Source: Actinomycetes bacterium (lineage in GTDB: Bacteria > Actinomycetota > Actinomycetes > Propionibacteriales > Propionibacteriaceae). Taken from it: 64,000 nucleotides of DNA. Each line of letters starts with the position of its first letter. The first letter of the stretch is position 1. Location: the NCBI GenBank assembly GCA_023460935.1, contig JAEWOI010000035.1:62001-126000 (forward strand), read 5' to 3'. A program made the translations under genes and the position numbers. The notes under the pieces were generated by a model, which worked only from the letters and a program-made list of their open reading frames with translations, was not told the origin of the DNA and did not search any database. Of the stretch, positions 17,216 through 25,546 are shown piece by piece.

Positions 17216-18316
17216 ATGCGGCTGTTCGGCGCGGTTCAAGGGCTGAGCTTCGGCCCGGTGTCTCCGCCGGAGGACTTCGGTGAGCTCGCTCGGGGCGTCG
17301 GCGCCGGCCTGGTCCGGGCGGAGCTGGCCTGGGCAGAGGTGGAGCCCGTGCCGGGGAGCTACGACTGGGCAGAGGTCGACCGGCTGCTGACCGGCGTCGC
17401 CGGCTGGGGCCGGCTGTGGCTCAGTGTCCGCTGCCGTTCGCCGTGGGGCACCCGCACCGGCTCCGGTGGCGCGTCCTCACCGCCGCTGGACGAGGCAGCC
17501 TTCCGCCGGTTCGTCACCGAGCTGTGCCGGCACTGCGGCGACAGCGTGCGCTACTGGCAGTGCGAGTCCGAACCCGCCGCAGGGGACAACTGGGCCGGCA
17601 CTCCGGGGGAGTACGCGCGCCTTGCCACCTCGTTCGCCGGTGCCGTCCGTGCTGTGGCCGAGGCGCCGGTGCTGGTGCTGGGTGGGCTGTCCGGGGACGC
17701 GCCGGAGCAGGCGTCCAGGGACTTCTTCCGGGTCGTCGTGCCCGGTGCCGCCGGCGACTTCGACCTGCTCGACCTGCACGTCGATGGTGGCCGGGGCCGG
17801 CTCCACGCCCAGTTCGAACGGGCGAGGGAGGTGCTCGGGGACGACGACCGCCTGGTGGTGGGGGAGCAGCGCGTACCGGGCCCGGGCGAGCTGGTGACGG
17901 CCTCGGTGCTGGCCCTGGCCAACGGTGCCAGCGCGGTCTGCTACCGCGTGGAGGACCGCCTGGCCGAGCTGTCCCCGACGTTGCGGATGCTGTGCCGCTG
18001 GCTGGCCGGCAGTACCGGGGCGCGGCGCATCGACGTCAGCGGCCGGCCGGAGGTGTACGCGGTCGAGGTGGGGTTCGACGACCCGGGCCGCTCGGTGCAG
18101 GTGTTCTGGCGGGAGGACGACGCGGCCGACGCGGAGGCCGACCTGCGCGAGGCGCTGGAGTGGCACTGGGTGCACTCCTCGCTGCACGTGGCGGCAGCCG
18201 ACGCCGAGCCGCTGCCGATGCCGGCGTGGGCCAGCGGACGGCTGGCGTTGCCGCTGTCCGGCTCCCCGGTGCTGGTCAGCACTGAGCCGCTCGACCCGGA
18301 CGGCCGGTCGGGCTAG
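17216..18316 (+). CDS. TIM-barrel glycosidase-like protein, function unknown
   Basis: 366 residues with no signal peptide. RAELAWAEVEPVPGSYDWAEVDRLL is a typical beta-1/beta-2 region of clan A glycoside hydrolases. YWQCESEPAAGDNW occupies the place of the acid/base NEP motif and VVGEQRVPG that of the nucleophile Glu, so both acidic residues are present in altered settings. The C-terminal third looks like a small accessory domain. I do not recognise a named family. ATG at 17216 follows CTGGAGGT. Its TAG shares CTAG with the convergent murA-like gene. Confidence 0.55.
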   Translation: MRLFGAVQGLSFGPVSPPEDFGELARGVGAGLVRAELAWAEVEPVPGSYDWAEVDRLLTGVAGWGRLWLSVRCRSPWGTRTGSGGASSPPLDEAAFRRFVTELCRHCGDSVRYWQCESEPAAGDNWAGTPGEYARLATSFAGAVRAVAEAPVLVLGGLSGDAPEQASRDFFRVVVPGAAGDFDLLDLHVDGGRGRLHAQFERAREVLGDDDRLVVGEQRVPGPGELVTASVLALANGASAVCYRVEDRLAELSPTLRMLCRWLAGSTGARRIDVSGRPEVYAVEVGFDDPGRSVQVFWREDDAADAEADLREALEWHWVHSSLHVAAADAEPLPMPAWASGRLALPLSGSPVLVSTEPLDPDGRSG

Positions 18317-19839
18317 TCGTGGAAGACGTCGATCCTCGCCCCGAGGGCGTTCAGCCGGTTGGGCAGGTCCTCGTAGCCGCGGTTGATCACGTAAACGTCG
18401 CGTAGCACCGACGTGCCGCGCGCAGCGAGCGCCGCCAGCAGCAGGCAGACCGCCGGGCGCAGCGCCTGCGGGCAGATCAGTTCCTGCCCGCGCCACCGCG
18501 TGGGGCCGGTGACCACGATCCGGTGGGGATCGAGCAACTGCACGTCCGCGCCGAGCTTGTTCAGCTCCACCAGGTGGATGGCGCGGTTCTCGTAGACCCA
18601 GTCGTGAATCATCGTGCGCCCCTCCGCCGCGGCGGCGATGACGGCGAAGAACGGCAGGTTGTCGATGTTCAGCCCGGGGAACGGCATCGGGTGGATCTTG
18701 TCTGCGGCATGGTGCAGCTCCGAAGGGCGGACGGTGATGTCCACCAGCCGGGTCTGGCCGTTGTAGGAGCGGTACTCGGGGCTGAGGGAGTAGTCCAGGC
18801 CCATTTCGGCGAGGATCGCCAGCTCGATGTCGAGGAACTCGATCGGGCTGCGCTGGATGGTGAGCTCCGAAGCGGTGACGATCGCAGCGGTGAGCAGGCT
18901 CATCGCCTCGATCGGGTCCTCGGAGGGGAAGAAGTCGACATCGGTCTGGATGCGCTCCAGCCCGTGGACGGTGAGGGTGGTGGTGCCGATGCCTTCGATC
19001 ACCACGCCGAGCGCCTCGAGGAAGAAGCACAGGTCCTGGACCATGTAGTTGCTGGACGCGTTGCGGATCACGGTGCGGCCGGGGAACTGGGCCGCGGCCA
19101 TCAGCACGTTCTCGGTCACGGTGTCACCGCGCTCGGTGAGGGTGATCCTGCGGTCGGCGTCCGGGGTGGCCCGCACGTCGGCGTGGTACACGCCCTGGGT
19201 GGTGCGCACGCCGAGGCCGAAGTGACGCAGCGCCTGCAGGTGCGGCGTGATGGTGCGGGCACCGAGGTTGCAGCCACCGGCATAGGGCAGCTCGAAGTTC
19301 GTCTCCGAGTGCAGCAGCGGGCCGAGGAACATGATGATCGAGCGGGTGCGGCGGGCGGCGGTCTGGTTCATCCGGGCCAGGTCGAGCCTCGCCGGGCGCT
19401 CCAGTTCCAGCCGCGACTTGTCCTCCGACCAGGTGGCCCGCACGCCGATGCTGGTCAGCACCTCGAGAATGCGGTTCACCTCCTCGATCTGGGCGATGCC
19501 GTGCAGCACCGTGCGGCCGTGATTGATCAGGGAGGCACACAGCAGGGCGACGGCGGCGTTCTTCGACGACCGCACGGCTATCGACCCCTGCAGCTTCACC
19601 GGGCCGTGGATGCGCAGGTGCGTGGGCCCGCCCGCGCCGGCCGAGATCAGCGGCGAGTCCAGTGCCCCGGCGATCCGGTTGATCATGTCGAGGCTCAGGT
19701 TCTGGCCGCCGGATTCGATCCGGTGCACGGCGCTCTGGGAGGTGCCGAGGACGTCGGCAAGCTCCTGCTGGGTGAGTCCCCGCTGCTTGCGTGCGTCCCG
19801 GATCAGCGTGCCGATGCTGCTCGGGAGAAGGTTTACCAC
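18313..19839 (-). CDS. MurA-like enolpyruvyltransferase with N-terminal Cro/C1 HTH
   Basis: 508 residues. Residues 8-62 are a complete Cro/C1-type helix-turn-helix (IRDARKQRGLTQQELADVLG ... SAVHRIESGG). From about 72 onward it is a UDP-GlcNAc 1-carboxyvinyltransferase-like fold. Lys93-Asn94 match the KN substrate motif, and Cys190 in YAGGCNLGAR matches the fosfomycin-target cysteine. It could be a second MurA, a DNA-binding sensor of PEP/UDP-GlcNAc, or both. The start lies 63 bp from divergent lpd, with a near-palindrome between them. Confidence 0.88.
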   Translation of the reverse strand: MVNLLPSSIGTLIRDARKQRGLTQQELADVLGTSQSAVHRIESGGQNLSLDMINRIAGALDSPLISAGAGGPTHLRIHGPVKLQGSIAVRSSKNAAVALLCASLINHGRTVLHGIAQIEEVNRILEVLTSIGVRATWSEDKSRLELERPARLDLARMNQTAARRTRSIIMFLGPLLHSETNFELPYAGGCNLGARTITPHLQALRHFGLGVRTTQGVYHADVRATPDADRRITLTERGDTVTENVLMAAAQFPGRTVIRNASSNYMVQDLCFFLEALGVVIEGIGTTTLTVHGLERIQTDVDFFPSEDPIEAMSLLTAAIVTASELTIQRSPIEFLDIELAILAEMGLDYSLSPEYRSYNGQTRLVDITVRPSELHHAADKIHPMPFPGLNIDNLPFFAVIAAAAEGRTMIHDWVYENRAIHLVELNKLGADVQLLDPHRIVVTGPTRWRGQELICPQALRPAVCLLLAALAARGTSVLRDVYVINRGYEDLPNRLNALGARIDVFHD

Positions 19840-19849
19840 CGACGCAGCT

Positions 19850-19865
19850 TATCTCACATGGGATA
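19850..19865. promoter_or_regulatory. Near-palindromic site between murA-HTH and lpd
   Basis: TATCTCACATGGGATA is symmetric at six of eight base pairs and is the right size for a Cro/C1 dimer. It lies 11 bp upstream of the murA-HTH start and 38 bp upstream of lpd, so it could be an autoregulatory operator of the fused HTH. Inference only. Confidence 0.4.
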
Positions 19866-19902
19866 TGAACGGGGAAATGGAGCGACGTCCTAGAGTGTGG
19901 CC

Positions 19903-21300
19903 ATGACCCAACACTTCGATGTCGTCGTCCTCGGTGCCGGACCCGGGGGATACGTCGCGGCGATCCGCGCCGCCCAGCTGGGCAAGAGCGTGGCCGTCAT
20001 CGAGAAGCAGTGGTGGGGCGGTGTCTGCCTCAACGTGGGCTGCATCCCGACCAAGTCGCTGTTGCGCAACGCAGAGCTGGCGCACATCTTCAACGCCGAG
20101 GCCAAGACCTTCGGGATCGAGGGCGAGGTGCGCTTCAACTACCGCACGGCCTTCGAGCGCAGCCGCGCCGTCTCCGACCGGATGGTCAAGGGCGTCCACT
20201 TCCTGATGCGCAAGAACAAGATCACCGAACTGCACGGCTGGGGCACCTTCGTCGACGCCAAGTCGATCCAGTTGCGCAGCGACGAGGGTGAGGAGACCAT
20301 CACCTTCGACGACTGCATCATCGCGGTCGGGGCAACCACCAAGCTGCTCCCCGGCACGCAGCGCAGCGAACGGGTCTACACCTACGAGGAGCAGATCCTC
20401 GCCGACCAACTGCCCAGCTCGATCATCGTCTGCGGCGCCGGCGCCATCGGCACGGAGTTCGCCTACGTGCTGGCGAACTACGGCGTCGAGGTGACGGTGG
20501 TGGAGTACTTCGACCGGATGGTGCCCAACGAGGACCCGGAGGTTGCGGCCGAGCTGCTGAAGGCCTACCGCAAGCTCGGCGTGAAGGTGCTCACCGGCAC
20601 GAAGGTCGACGGCATCGAGGAGCACTCCGACGGCGTCCGCGTCCGGGTCAGCCCGGCCGCGGGGGGCGAGGGCCAGATGCTGGAGGCCGAGCGGGTGCTG
20701 CAGTCGCTTGGCTTCGCGCCGAGGGTGGAGGGCTACGGGCTGGAGAACACCGGCGTGGAACTGACCGAGCGCGGCGCGATCGCGATCGACGACTACATGC
20801 GCACCAACGTGCCGGGGATCTACGCCATCGGCGACGTCACCGCCAAGCTGATGCTCGCCCACACCGCTGAGGCCCAGGGCGTGGTTGCCGCAGAGACCAT
20901 CGCCGGCGCCGAGACGATGCCGATCAACTACGACATGGTCCCGCGAGCCACCTACTGCCAGCCGCAGATCGGGTCGTTCGGCTACACCGAGGCGCAGGCT
21001 GCAGAGCGCGGCTACCAGGTCAAGGTCGCCAAGTTCCCCTTCAGCGCCAACGGCAAGGCCCACGGACTCGGCGACGCCACCGGCTTCGTGAAGGTGGTGG
21101 CCGACGCCCGGTACAACGAGATCCTCGGCGCCCACATGGTGGGCCCCGACGTCTCCGAACTGCTGCCCGAGCTGACCCTCGCCCAGCAGTGGGACCTGAC
21201 CGCGGACGAGGTCGGCCGCAACATCCACGCCCACCCGAGCCTCTCCGAGGCCTTGAAGGAGGCGGTGGAAGGCATCTCCGGCCACATGATCAACCTGTGA
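19903..21300 (+). CDS. lpd: Dihydrolipoyl dehydrogenase
   Basis: 465 residues. The FAD-binding [20 protein letters not shown], the redox-active disulfide [16 protein letters not shown], the NAD-binding [10 protein letters not shown] and the C-terminal catalytic [10 protein letters not shown] (His-Glu dyad) are all intact. It is the E3 subunit for 2-oxoacid dehydrogenases and, with GcvH and GcvP encoded 20 kb away, for glycine cleavage. ATG at 19903 is six bases after TAGAGT, a leaderless-type start; GTG at 19897 would add two residues. Confidence 0.95.
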   Translation: MTQHFDVVVLGAGPGGYVAAIRAAQLGKSVAVIEKQWWGGVCLNVGCIPTKSLLRNAELAHIFNAEAKTFGIEGEVRFNYRTAFERSRAVSDRMVKGVHFLMRKNKITELHGWGTFVDAKSIQLRSDEGEETITFDDCIIAVGATTKLLPGTQRSERVYTYEEQILADQLPSSIIVCGAGAIGTEFAYVLANYGVEVTVVEYFDRMVPNEDPEVAAELLKAYRKLGVKVLTGTKVDGIEEHSDGVRVRVSPAAGGEGQMLEAERVLQSLGFAPRVEGYGLENTGVELTERGAIAIDDYMRTNVPGIYAIGDVTAKLMLAHTAEAQGVVAAETIAGAETMPINYDMVPRATYCQPQIGSFGYTEAQAAERGYQVKVAKFPFSANGKAHGLGDATGFVKVVADARYNEILGAHMVGPDVSELLPELTLAQQWDLTADEVGRNIHAHPSLSEALKEAVEGISGHMINL

Positions 21301-21350
21301 CCGCTGCACCTGCCGGCCCACGCGTGGCCGGTCGCGGCTGACCGGCGCGG

Positions 21351-23195
21351 ATGAGGGCTGCGATCGCCGGGGTCGGCGATGAGTTCTGGCGCCTGGCCAG
21401 CGGTACCGTCGGTATCTGGCTGCGGTTGCTGCCGCGGCTGCTGGCGCTGACGCTGTTCGGCTGGGTGGCCTACCACGGCACGGTCCTGCTGGGCACGGAG
21501 GTCGCCCGGCTGTCGCCCTGGCTGGTGATCGTCGCGCTGGCGCTCGGCCTGGTGGTGCAGCTGGCCACCGTCGTGATCGCGCTGCGCACCGTTGCGACCG
21601 AGTTGGACGCCCCGGCGCTGCTGCGCCGCCTCGCCCCGGCCGAGGTGGCCGACGACGACCGCGACCGCAGCCTGGGCAGGCTGCTCGGGATCACTCTGCT
21701 GCCGTTCCTCGCCGTCTACGCCGCCTTCGGCTATGTCGACAATTTCGCGCGGGACGTCGTCCTGCTGTCCACCTTCCGGTTCGGGCCGGGGGAGTTGCTG
21801 AACCAGCTCAACCCGCTGGCGGACGCCACCACTGCGGTCGTGCTGGTGGTGCTGGTGGTGGGCAGCTACGTCGGGCGCAGGCTGCTCGACCGTTGGCAGG
21901 AGCGCGGCGGCGGCGTGGTGGCTGCTGTCCTGGGCTCGTTCGTCGAGGCCTGCGGGCTGTTCGCTGTGCTGCTCGGCGGGTTCCGGTTGCTGGACGAAGC
22001 CCGGCTGTGGCTGGCCGACCGCAGGCTGGCCCAGTGGTGGGACCAGGCGCTCCAGGCCGTCTCCGGCTGGCTACGGATCGACCTGCCGGAATGGCTGGAC
22101 GCCATCTGGGGCTTCTTCGCCGAATCGGTCTGGCCGGTGTTCTGGGATGTGCTCAGCCAGCCCATCGCCTGGCTGACCCTGGCTGCGCTGGTGTTCGGCT
22201 CGAAGGTGTTGTCACTGGGGGAGCTCTGGGACGCGACGCCGGCGGGCCGCAGCAGGCGGCTGGCGAGGTTGCGGCGTGCGGTGGACCGGGTCGACGGGCG
22301 TCCGGGGGTAGTCGGGCACCTGCGCGAGACCCTGCTGGGCGACCTGGACGACAAGTACCTGCCCGCCTGGATGTCGCTGCGGCTGGTGCTGCGCGCCGGC
22401 TGGCGCTTCCTCGGCGCCTTCGTGCTGTGGTTCAACGTGATCCGCTACGCAGGGGAGTGGGCCCGGGACGCGGTCGTTGCGGCGATCGGTGGCCAGCCGG
22501 TGGCGGCGTGGATCAAGGCCTTCCCGTTCCTCGACCTGATCCCGAACGCGTTCGGGATGAGCCTGCAGCTGGCGTTGCTCGGAGTGGCGTTCGTGCGGAT
22601 CCTGCAGCTGCGCGTACAGGCTGAGACCGCCCCTGCCGCAGCCCCGCGCCCCGGCCTGGCGGCCGAGCTGGGCGCGCTGGCCCTTGCGCTCGCTGTCGTC
22701 ACCACCGCGGTGGTGCTGCGCCCCGACGCCGACCAGGCCGTCCGCACCGTGGCGGTGGGCGAGCCGGCCCGCTTCCACGGCGGCCAGGTGGCGGTGGACG
22801 GCGTCCAGGCCGGCGGCAGCCTGGTCCTGCCCGGGGGCAGGGTGGAGCGCAGCCCGCTGGTGTTCGTGGTCGTGCGAGGGCGAGCGGTCCGCCCCGGCGC
22901 CGCGGAGGTGCTGGTGGAGCCGCGACTGGTGAACGGCGACCGCACCTATCGCCTCGGCCGCTGGGGAGCCGGCAGCCTCGCGCCGGAACCCGGCTTCAGC
23001 AACGCTTCCGACTTCGTCTTCGAGGTGCAGCCGTCGGACCTGCCCGGGCTGGAACTCGAGTACACCAGCCTCGGGCTGGTCAGCTACTACGCCGACGCCG
23101 TGCGGGTACCGCTGGGCTTCGGGCGTGCTGACGTAGCCGCTGCCCCCGGCCAGGTGGCCACTGCCGCTGTGGCGGGGGAGGTGCGGGTCGCATGA
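21351..23195 (+). CDS. Multi-pass membrane protein with C-terminal ectodomain
   Basis: 614 residues, about eight hydrophobic segments between 15 and 460, then a soluble C-terminal domain of about 140 residues (TVAVGEPARFHGGQVAVDGV ... EVQPSDLPGLELEY). That end domain resembles the soluble parts of the two following genes. No enzymatic motif is seen. The next gene overlaps by four bases, so both are translated together. I do not recognise a named family; a cell-envelope role is inferred from topology. Confidence 0.6.
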   Translation: MRAAIAGVGDEFWRLASGTVGIWLRLLPRLLALTLFGWVAYHGTVLLGTEVARLSPWLVIVALALGLVVQLATVVIALRTVATELDAPALLRRLAPAEVADDDRDRSLGRLLGITLLPFLAVYAAFGYVDNFARDVVLLSTFRFGPGELLNQLNPLADATTAVVLVVLVVGSYVGRRLLDRWQERGGGVVAAVLGSFVEACGLFAVLLGGFRLLDEARLWLADRRLAQWWDQALQAVSGWLRIDLPEWLDAIWGFFAESVWPVFWDVLSQPIAWLTLAALVFGSKVLSLGELWDATPAGRSRRLARLRRAVDRVDGRPGVVGHLRETLLGDLDDKYLPAWMSLRLVLRAGWRFLGAFVLWFNVIRYAGEWARDAVVAAIGGQPVAAWIKAFPFLDLIPNAFGMSLQLALLGVAFVRILQLRVQAETAPAAAPRPGLAAELGALALALAVVTTAVVLRPDADQAVRTVAVGEPARFHGGQVAVDGVQAGGSLVLPGGRVERSPLVFVVVRGRAVRPGAAEVLVEPRLVNGDRTYRLGRWGAGSLAPEPGFSNASDFVFEVQPSDLPGLELEYTSLGLVSYYADAVRVPLGFGRADVAAAPGQVATAAVAGEVRVA

Positions 23196-23689
23196 GGTCG
23201 GACCACCGGCTGCTGGCCGTGGCAGTGGCTGTGGCGGTGCTGTTCGGCGCCGGCTGGCTGTGGCGTGCAGCCGACGACCGGATCACCCGCACCGAACTGG
23301 TGCCGGCGGGGGAGCCGGTCCAGCTTGACCGGGTGGAGTACCGGCTGGCCAGTCTCGCGACGCCGGGCAGCGTACCGTCCGGTTTCGACGAGCTGGTCAC
23401 GCCACTGCCCGACGCTGTGCTGGTGCTCGCCAGGATCGACTACGACGCCACCGCCCGCACCGAGCCCCTGTACTGCGGCTTCCAGCTGGTGGCCGGCGAA
23501 CTGATCTGGAAGCCGCACCGGGACTACTACCCGGCCGATCCGGACACCGGTTCCTGTGCGGCCGGCAGGGCCGGCACGGCGACCGTGCTGTTCGAGATTC
23601 CGCAGCACCTGCTCGGCCAGGTTCAGGGGGTGGGCGTCCTGCCCGGCGACGACCGGCCCCTGCCGGTGCTGCAGGGCCGCCCGGGCTGA
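23192..23689 (+). CDS. Single-pass exported protein, unknown
   Basis: 165 residues: a signal-anchor at about 7-25, then a soluble beta-rich domain. Its opening (DRITRTELVPAGEPVQLDRVEYRL) parallels both the C-terminal domain of the upstream protein and the next gene's product. Two cysteines (CGFQLV and GSCAAG) could form a disulfide outside the cell. The ATG overlaps the upstream stop (ATGA). Function unknown. Confidence 0.6.
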   Translation: MRSDHRLLAVAVAVAVLFGAGWLWRAADDRITRTELVPAGEPVQLDRVEYRLASLATPGSVPSGFDELVTPLPDAVLVLARIDYDATARTEPLYCGFQLVAGELIWKPHRDYYPADPDTGSCAAGRAGTATVLFEIPQHLLGQVQGVGVLPGDDRPLPVLQGRPG

Positions 23690-23693
23690 GCCG

Positions 23694-24293
23694 TCAGTCG
23701 GCCTGGTCGGGCAGCCGCTCCAGCGGTACCTGCAGCAGCGCGGCCGGGGCGTGGGAGTCGACGTTCCAGGTGCGGCTGCCGCCGCCAAGGCCGAGGATCA
23801 CGTTGTCGGTGTACTCCATCGGGAAGACGCCCAGTTCGATGCCGGCAGCGGGGCGGTACTGCTCCGGCAGGGTGAAGGTGACCCGCAGGTCGAAGGTGGT
23901 GTCGCCCGGGGGCACCAGGCCGCGGTGGTCGGAGTCGCCGATCTGCACACCCTCAGGCTCGGCAGTCCGCCCGCTGACCGGGTCGTGCACGATGAAATTG
24001 CCGTAAGCGCCGGTGATCGGGGCGAGCGCCTCATCGTTGGGATTTCGCACGGTGCCGGCGAGCACGATTCGCCATTCCTGATCGCCGGAGAAATCGGTCA
24101 CCGATTGCACGGTGCCGCTCGTGAAGGTGAACACCAGGTTGTGGCTGTCCACCTCTGCACCAAGGGCGGCGGGCACCAGCTGGTCGGTGCGCCGCTCGAA
24201 CCCGCCGGCGCCGAACAGCGCCAGGACTGCCACGGCCAGCGCGGCCAGCGGCCACAGCCGCCGCAAGCCGCGGGTTGGGCGCTCGGGTTCCAT
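23694..24293 (-). CDS. Single-pass exported protein, paralogue of the preceding one
   Basis: 199 residues: short basic N-terminus (MEPERPTRGLRRLW), one membrane helix at about 14-28, then a beta-rich ectodomain starting FERRTDQLVPAALGAEVDSHNLVFTF. Conserved spacing of the LVPA segment and of a later DxRVTFTLPEQ strand suggests shared ancestry with the 165-residue protein. It converges with that gene (4-bp gap). ATG at 24293 is used; an upstream extension lacks a good site. Function unknown. Confidence 0.6.
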   Translation of the reverse strand: MEPERPTRGLRRLWPLAALAVAVLALFGAGGFERRTDQLVPAALGAEVDSHNLVFTFTSGTVQSVTDFSGDQEWRIVLAGTVRNPNDEALAPITGAYGNFIVHDPVSGRTAEPEGVQIGDSDHRGLVPPGDTTFDLRVTFTLPEQYRPAAGIELGVFPMEYTDNVILGLGGGSRTWNVDSHAPAALLQVPLERLPDQAD

Positions 24294-24418
24294 GCCGCCC
24301 AATCTAGGCCATGCCGACGGCACCGCTGTCCACCGAAAGAGGGACAATGGCGCAAGAATGTAACCCGAATGGGGGACAAATGGCGCGGTAATCGGCCGTA
24401 CCATTTCTGGTACCGGTC

Positions 24419-24448
24419 TTTACGCAGCGGCCGAATTCGCAATAAACT
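24419..24448 (+). promoter_or_regulatory. Candidate promoter of the Flp pilin gene
   Basis: TTTACG (24419-24424) and TAAACT (24443-24448) are 18 bases apart, and the ATG follows six bases later, which implies a leaderless mRNA. A 6-bp inverted repeat, GTACCA/TGGTAC (24398-24413), sits just upstream. Confidence 0.45.
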
Positions 24449-24454
24449 CCGCCC

Positions 24455-24607
24455 ATGCTGAACAAACGCGAGCGCGGGGCCACTGCGGTCGAGTACGGCC
24501 TGTTCATCGGCCTGGTGGCCGCGGTGATCATCACCGGTGTGTTCGCGCTTGGCCAGAGCACGCTGGGCCTGTTCGAGCCGGTGCTCACCTTCTTCGCCAG
24601 CCGCTGA
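24455..24607 (+). CDS. Flp-type (type IVb) pilin
   Basis: 50 residues. LNKRERGATAVEYGLFIGL has the Flp pilin signature: a basic leader, Gly at the prepilin peptidase cleavage point, then ATAVEYGL with the conserved Glu-Tyr at +4/+5 of the mature chain. A single hydrophobic helix follows, ending FFASR. Flp pilins assemble into Tad pili. No tadA, tadB, tadC or prepilin peptidase is in the window; a TadE-like gene lies 9 kb away. Confidence 0.88.
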   Translation: MLNKRERGATAVEYGLFIGLVAAVIITGVFALGQSTLGLFEPVLTFFASR

Positions 24608-24773
24608 GCCCGGCAGGCCGCGGAGCGCGTACCAGGGTGAAGCTGTCGCCGGAGCGGTGGCTGTCCTGCGTCACGGTGAGGAGACGCCCTGAGCAGGCCC
24701 CGGCGGTGCGTCCAACGGTTGACCGATAAGCTACATTATGTCATTACGCCCTGGTGACCTCCCATCCATCTCC

Positions 24774-24993
24774 GTTGGTTGAGCCTGTCGAAACCAACCC
24801 AGGTCCTGGCCGTTGGCTCCCCTGCCGCACGTGGTTTCGACAAGCTCAACCAGCGGAAGGTGCGTTGGTTTCGACAAGCTCAACCAGCGGAAGGTGCGTT
24901 GGTTTCGACAAGCTCAACCAGCGGTCGGTGCGTTGGTTTCGACAAGCTCAACCAGCGGTCGGTGCGTTGGTTTCGACAAGCTCAGCCAACGAA
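24774..24993. repeat. 34-bp tandem repeat array with one inverted copy
   Basis: Five direct units start at 24830, 24864, 24898, 24932 and 24966, each built on GGTTTCGACAAGCTCAACCA plus a CAGCGG(AA/TC)GGTGC linker. A sixth copy at 24774-24798 is inverted. Each core has complementary ends (GTTGG...CCAAC). Period 34 is not a multiple of three, so the open frames across it are unlikely to be coding. The copies could pair with the inverted unit to form long hairpins. Confidence 0.85.
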
Positions 24994-25088
24994 GGCCTCC
25001 CGTGTCACCGTTAAGGGGACTTGTCCGTCCGGCGCCCTCACGCTGGGATGGCTGGGTCAGGATGCAACGACGTGGATGGGCGGTTGAG

Positions 25089-25367
25089 ATGGCCGGCGTC
25101 TTTCGGTTCTTGCTCGGTCGTGCTTCGGCCTGGCTGGACCGCGTGGTCGAGGCGGACCCCCGATACATCTGTGCGGCCTGCGACGACCGGTTCCCCAACC
25201 ACGCCCTCGGCGCAGAGCACGTGTGGCGCTGCCACCCCGAGTACGAGGGCGTGGTGATCGCCGAACTGGCCGCCCAGAAGACGCCGCTGGTGCCGCGCAC
25301 CCAGCCGGCCCGGCTGCCGCTGCCGCAGGCCCAGCCCGCGCTGCGGACCCAGCACGCCTGGAGCTAG
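25089..25367 (+). CDS. Small protein with Cys/His pattern, unknown
   Basis: 92 residues. The central part reads YICAACDDRFPNHALGAEHVWRCHPEYEG, in which C-x2-C is followed by histidines and another Cys-His, resembling a zinc-finger-like metal site. The N-terminus is amphipathic (RFLLGRASAWLDRVVEAD) and the C-terminus Pro/Gln-rich. The start is uncertain: the ribosome binding site before ATG at 25089 is weak, and the frame is open back into the repeat array. I do not recognise the family. Confidence 0.5.
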   Translation: MAGVFRFLLGRASAWLDRVVEADPRYICAACDDRFPNHALGAEHVWRCHPEYEGVVIAELAAQKTPLVPRTQPARLPLPQAQPALRTQHAWS

Positions 25368-25546
25368 CCGCAGCCCTGCGGCCCGGCCGGTCGTCGACCA
25401 GCCAGTAGCCTTAATCCGTGTCGGTGAAGCCATCTGGCTTCATCACCGGGCCGCGCCCGCCAAACCCCGGTGCGTATCCGCGTCCGGGGCTAGCATGGCG
25501 GCGAGGCGAACGGCGCCCCCGCCTTCGCGGAGCCAGAGGAGCTGCC

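Noticed and set aside
24774..24993. CRISPR array
   Set aside because: The 34-bp units have almost identical linkers rather than unique spacers, one copy is inverted, and no cas genes are near.
24813..25088. Coding extension of the small Cys/His protein through the repeat array
   Set aside because: The repeat period of 34 shifts frame at each unit, so the translated repeat is an artefact of open frames in GC-rich DNA.
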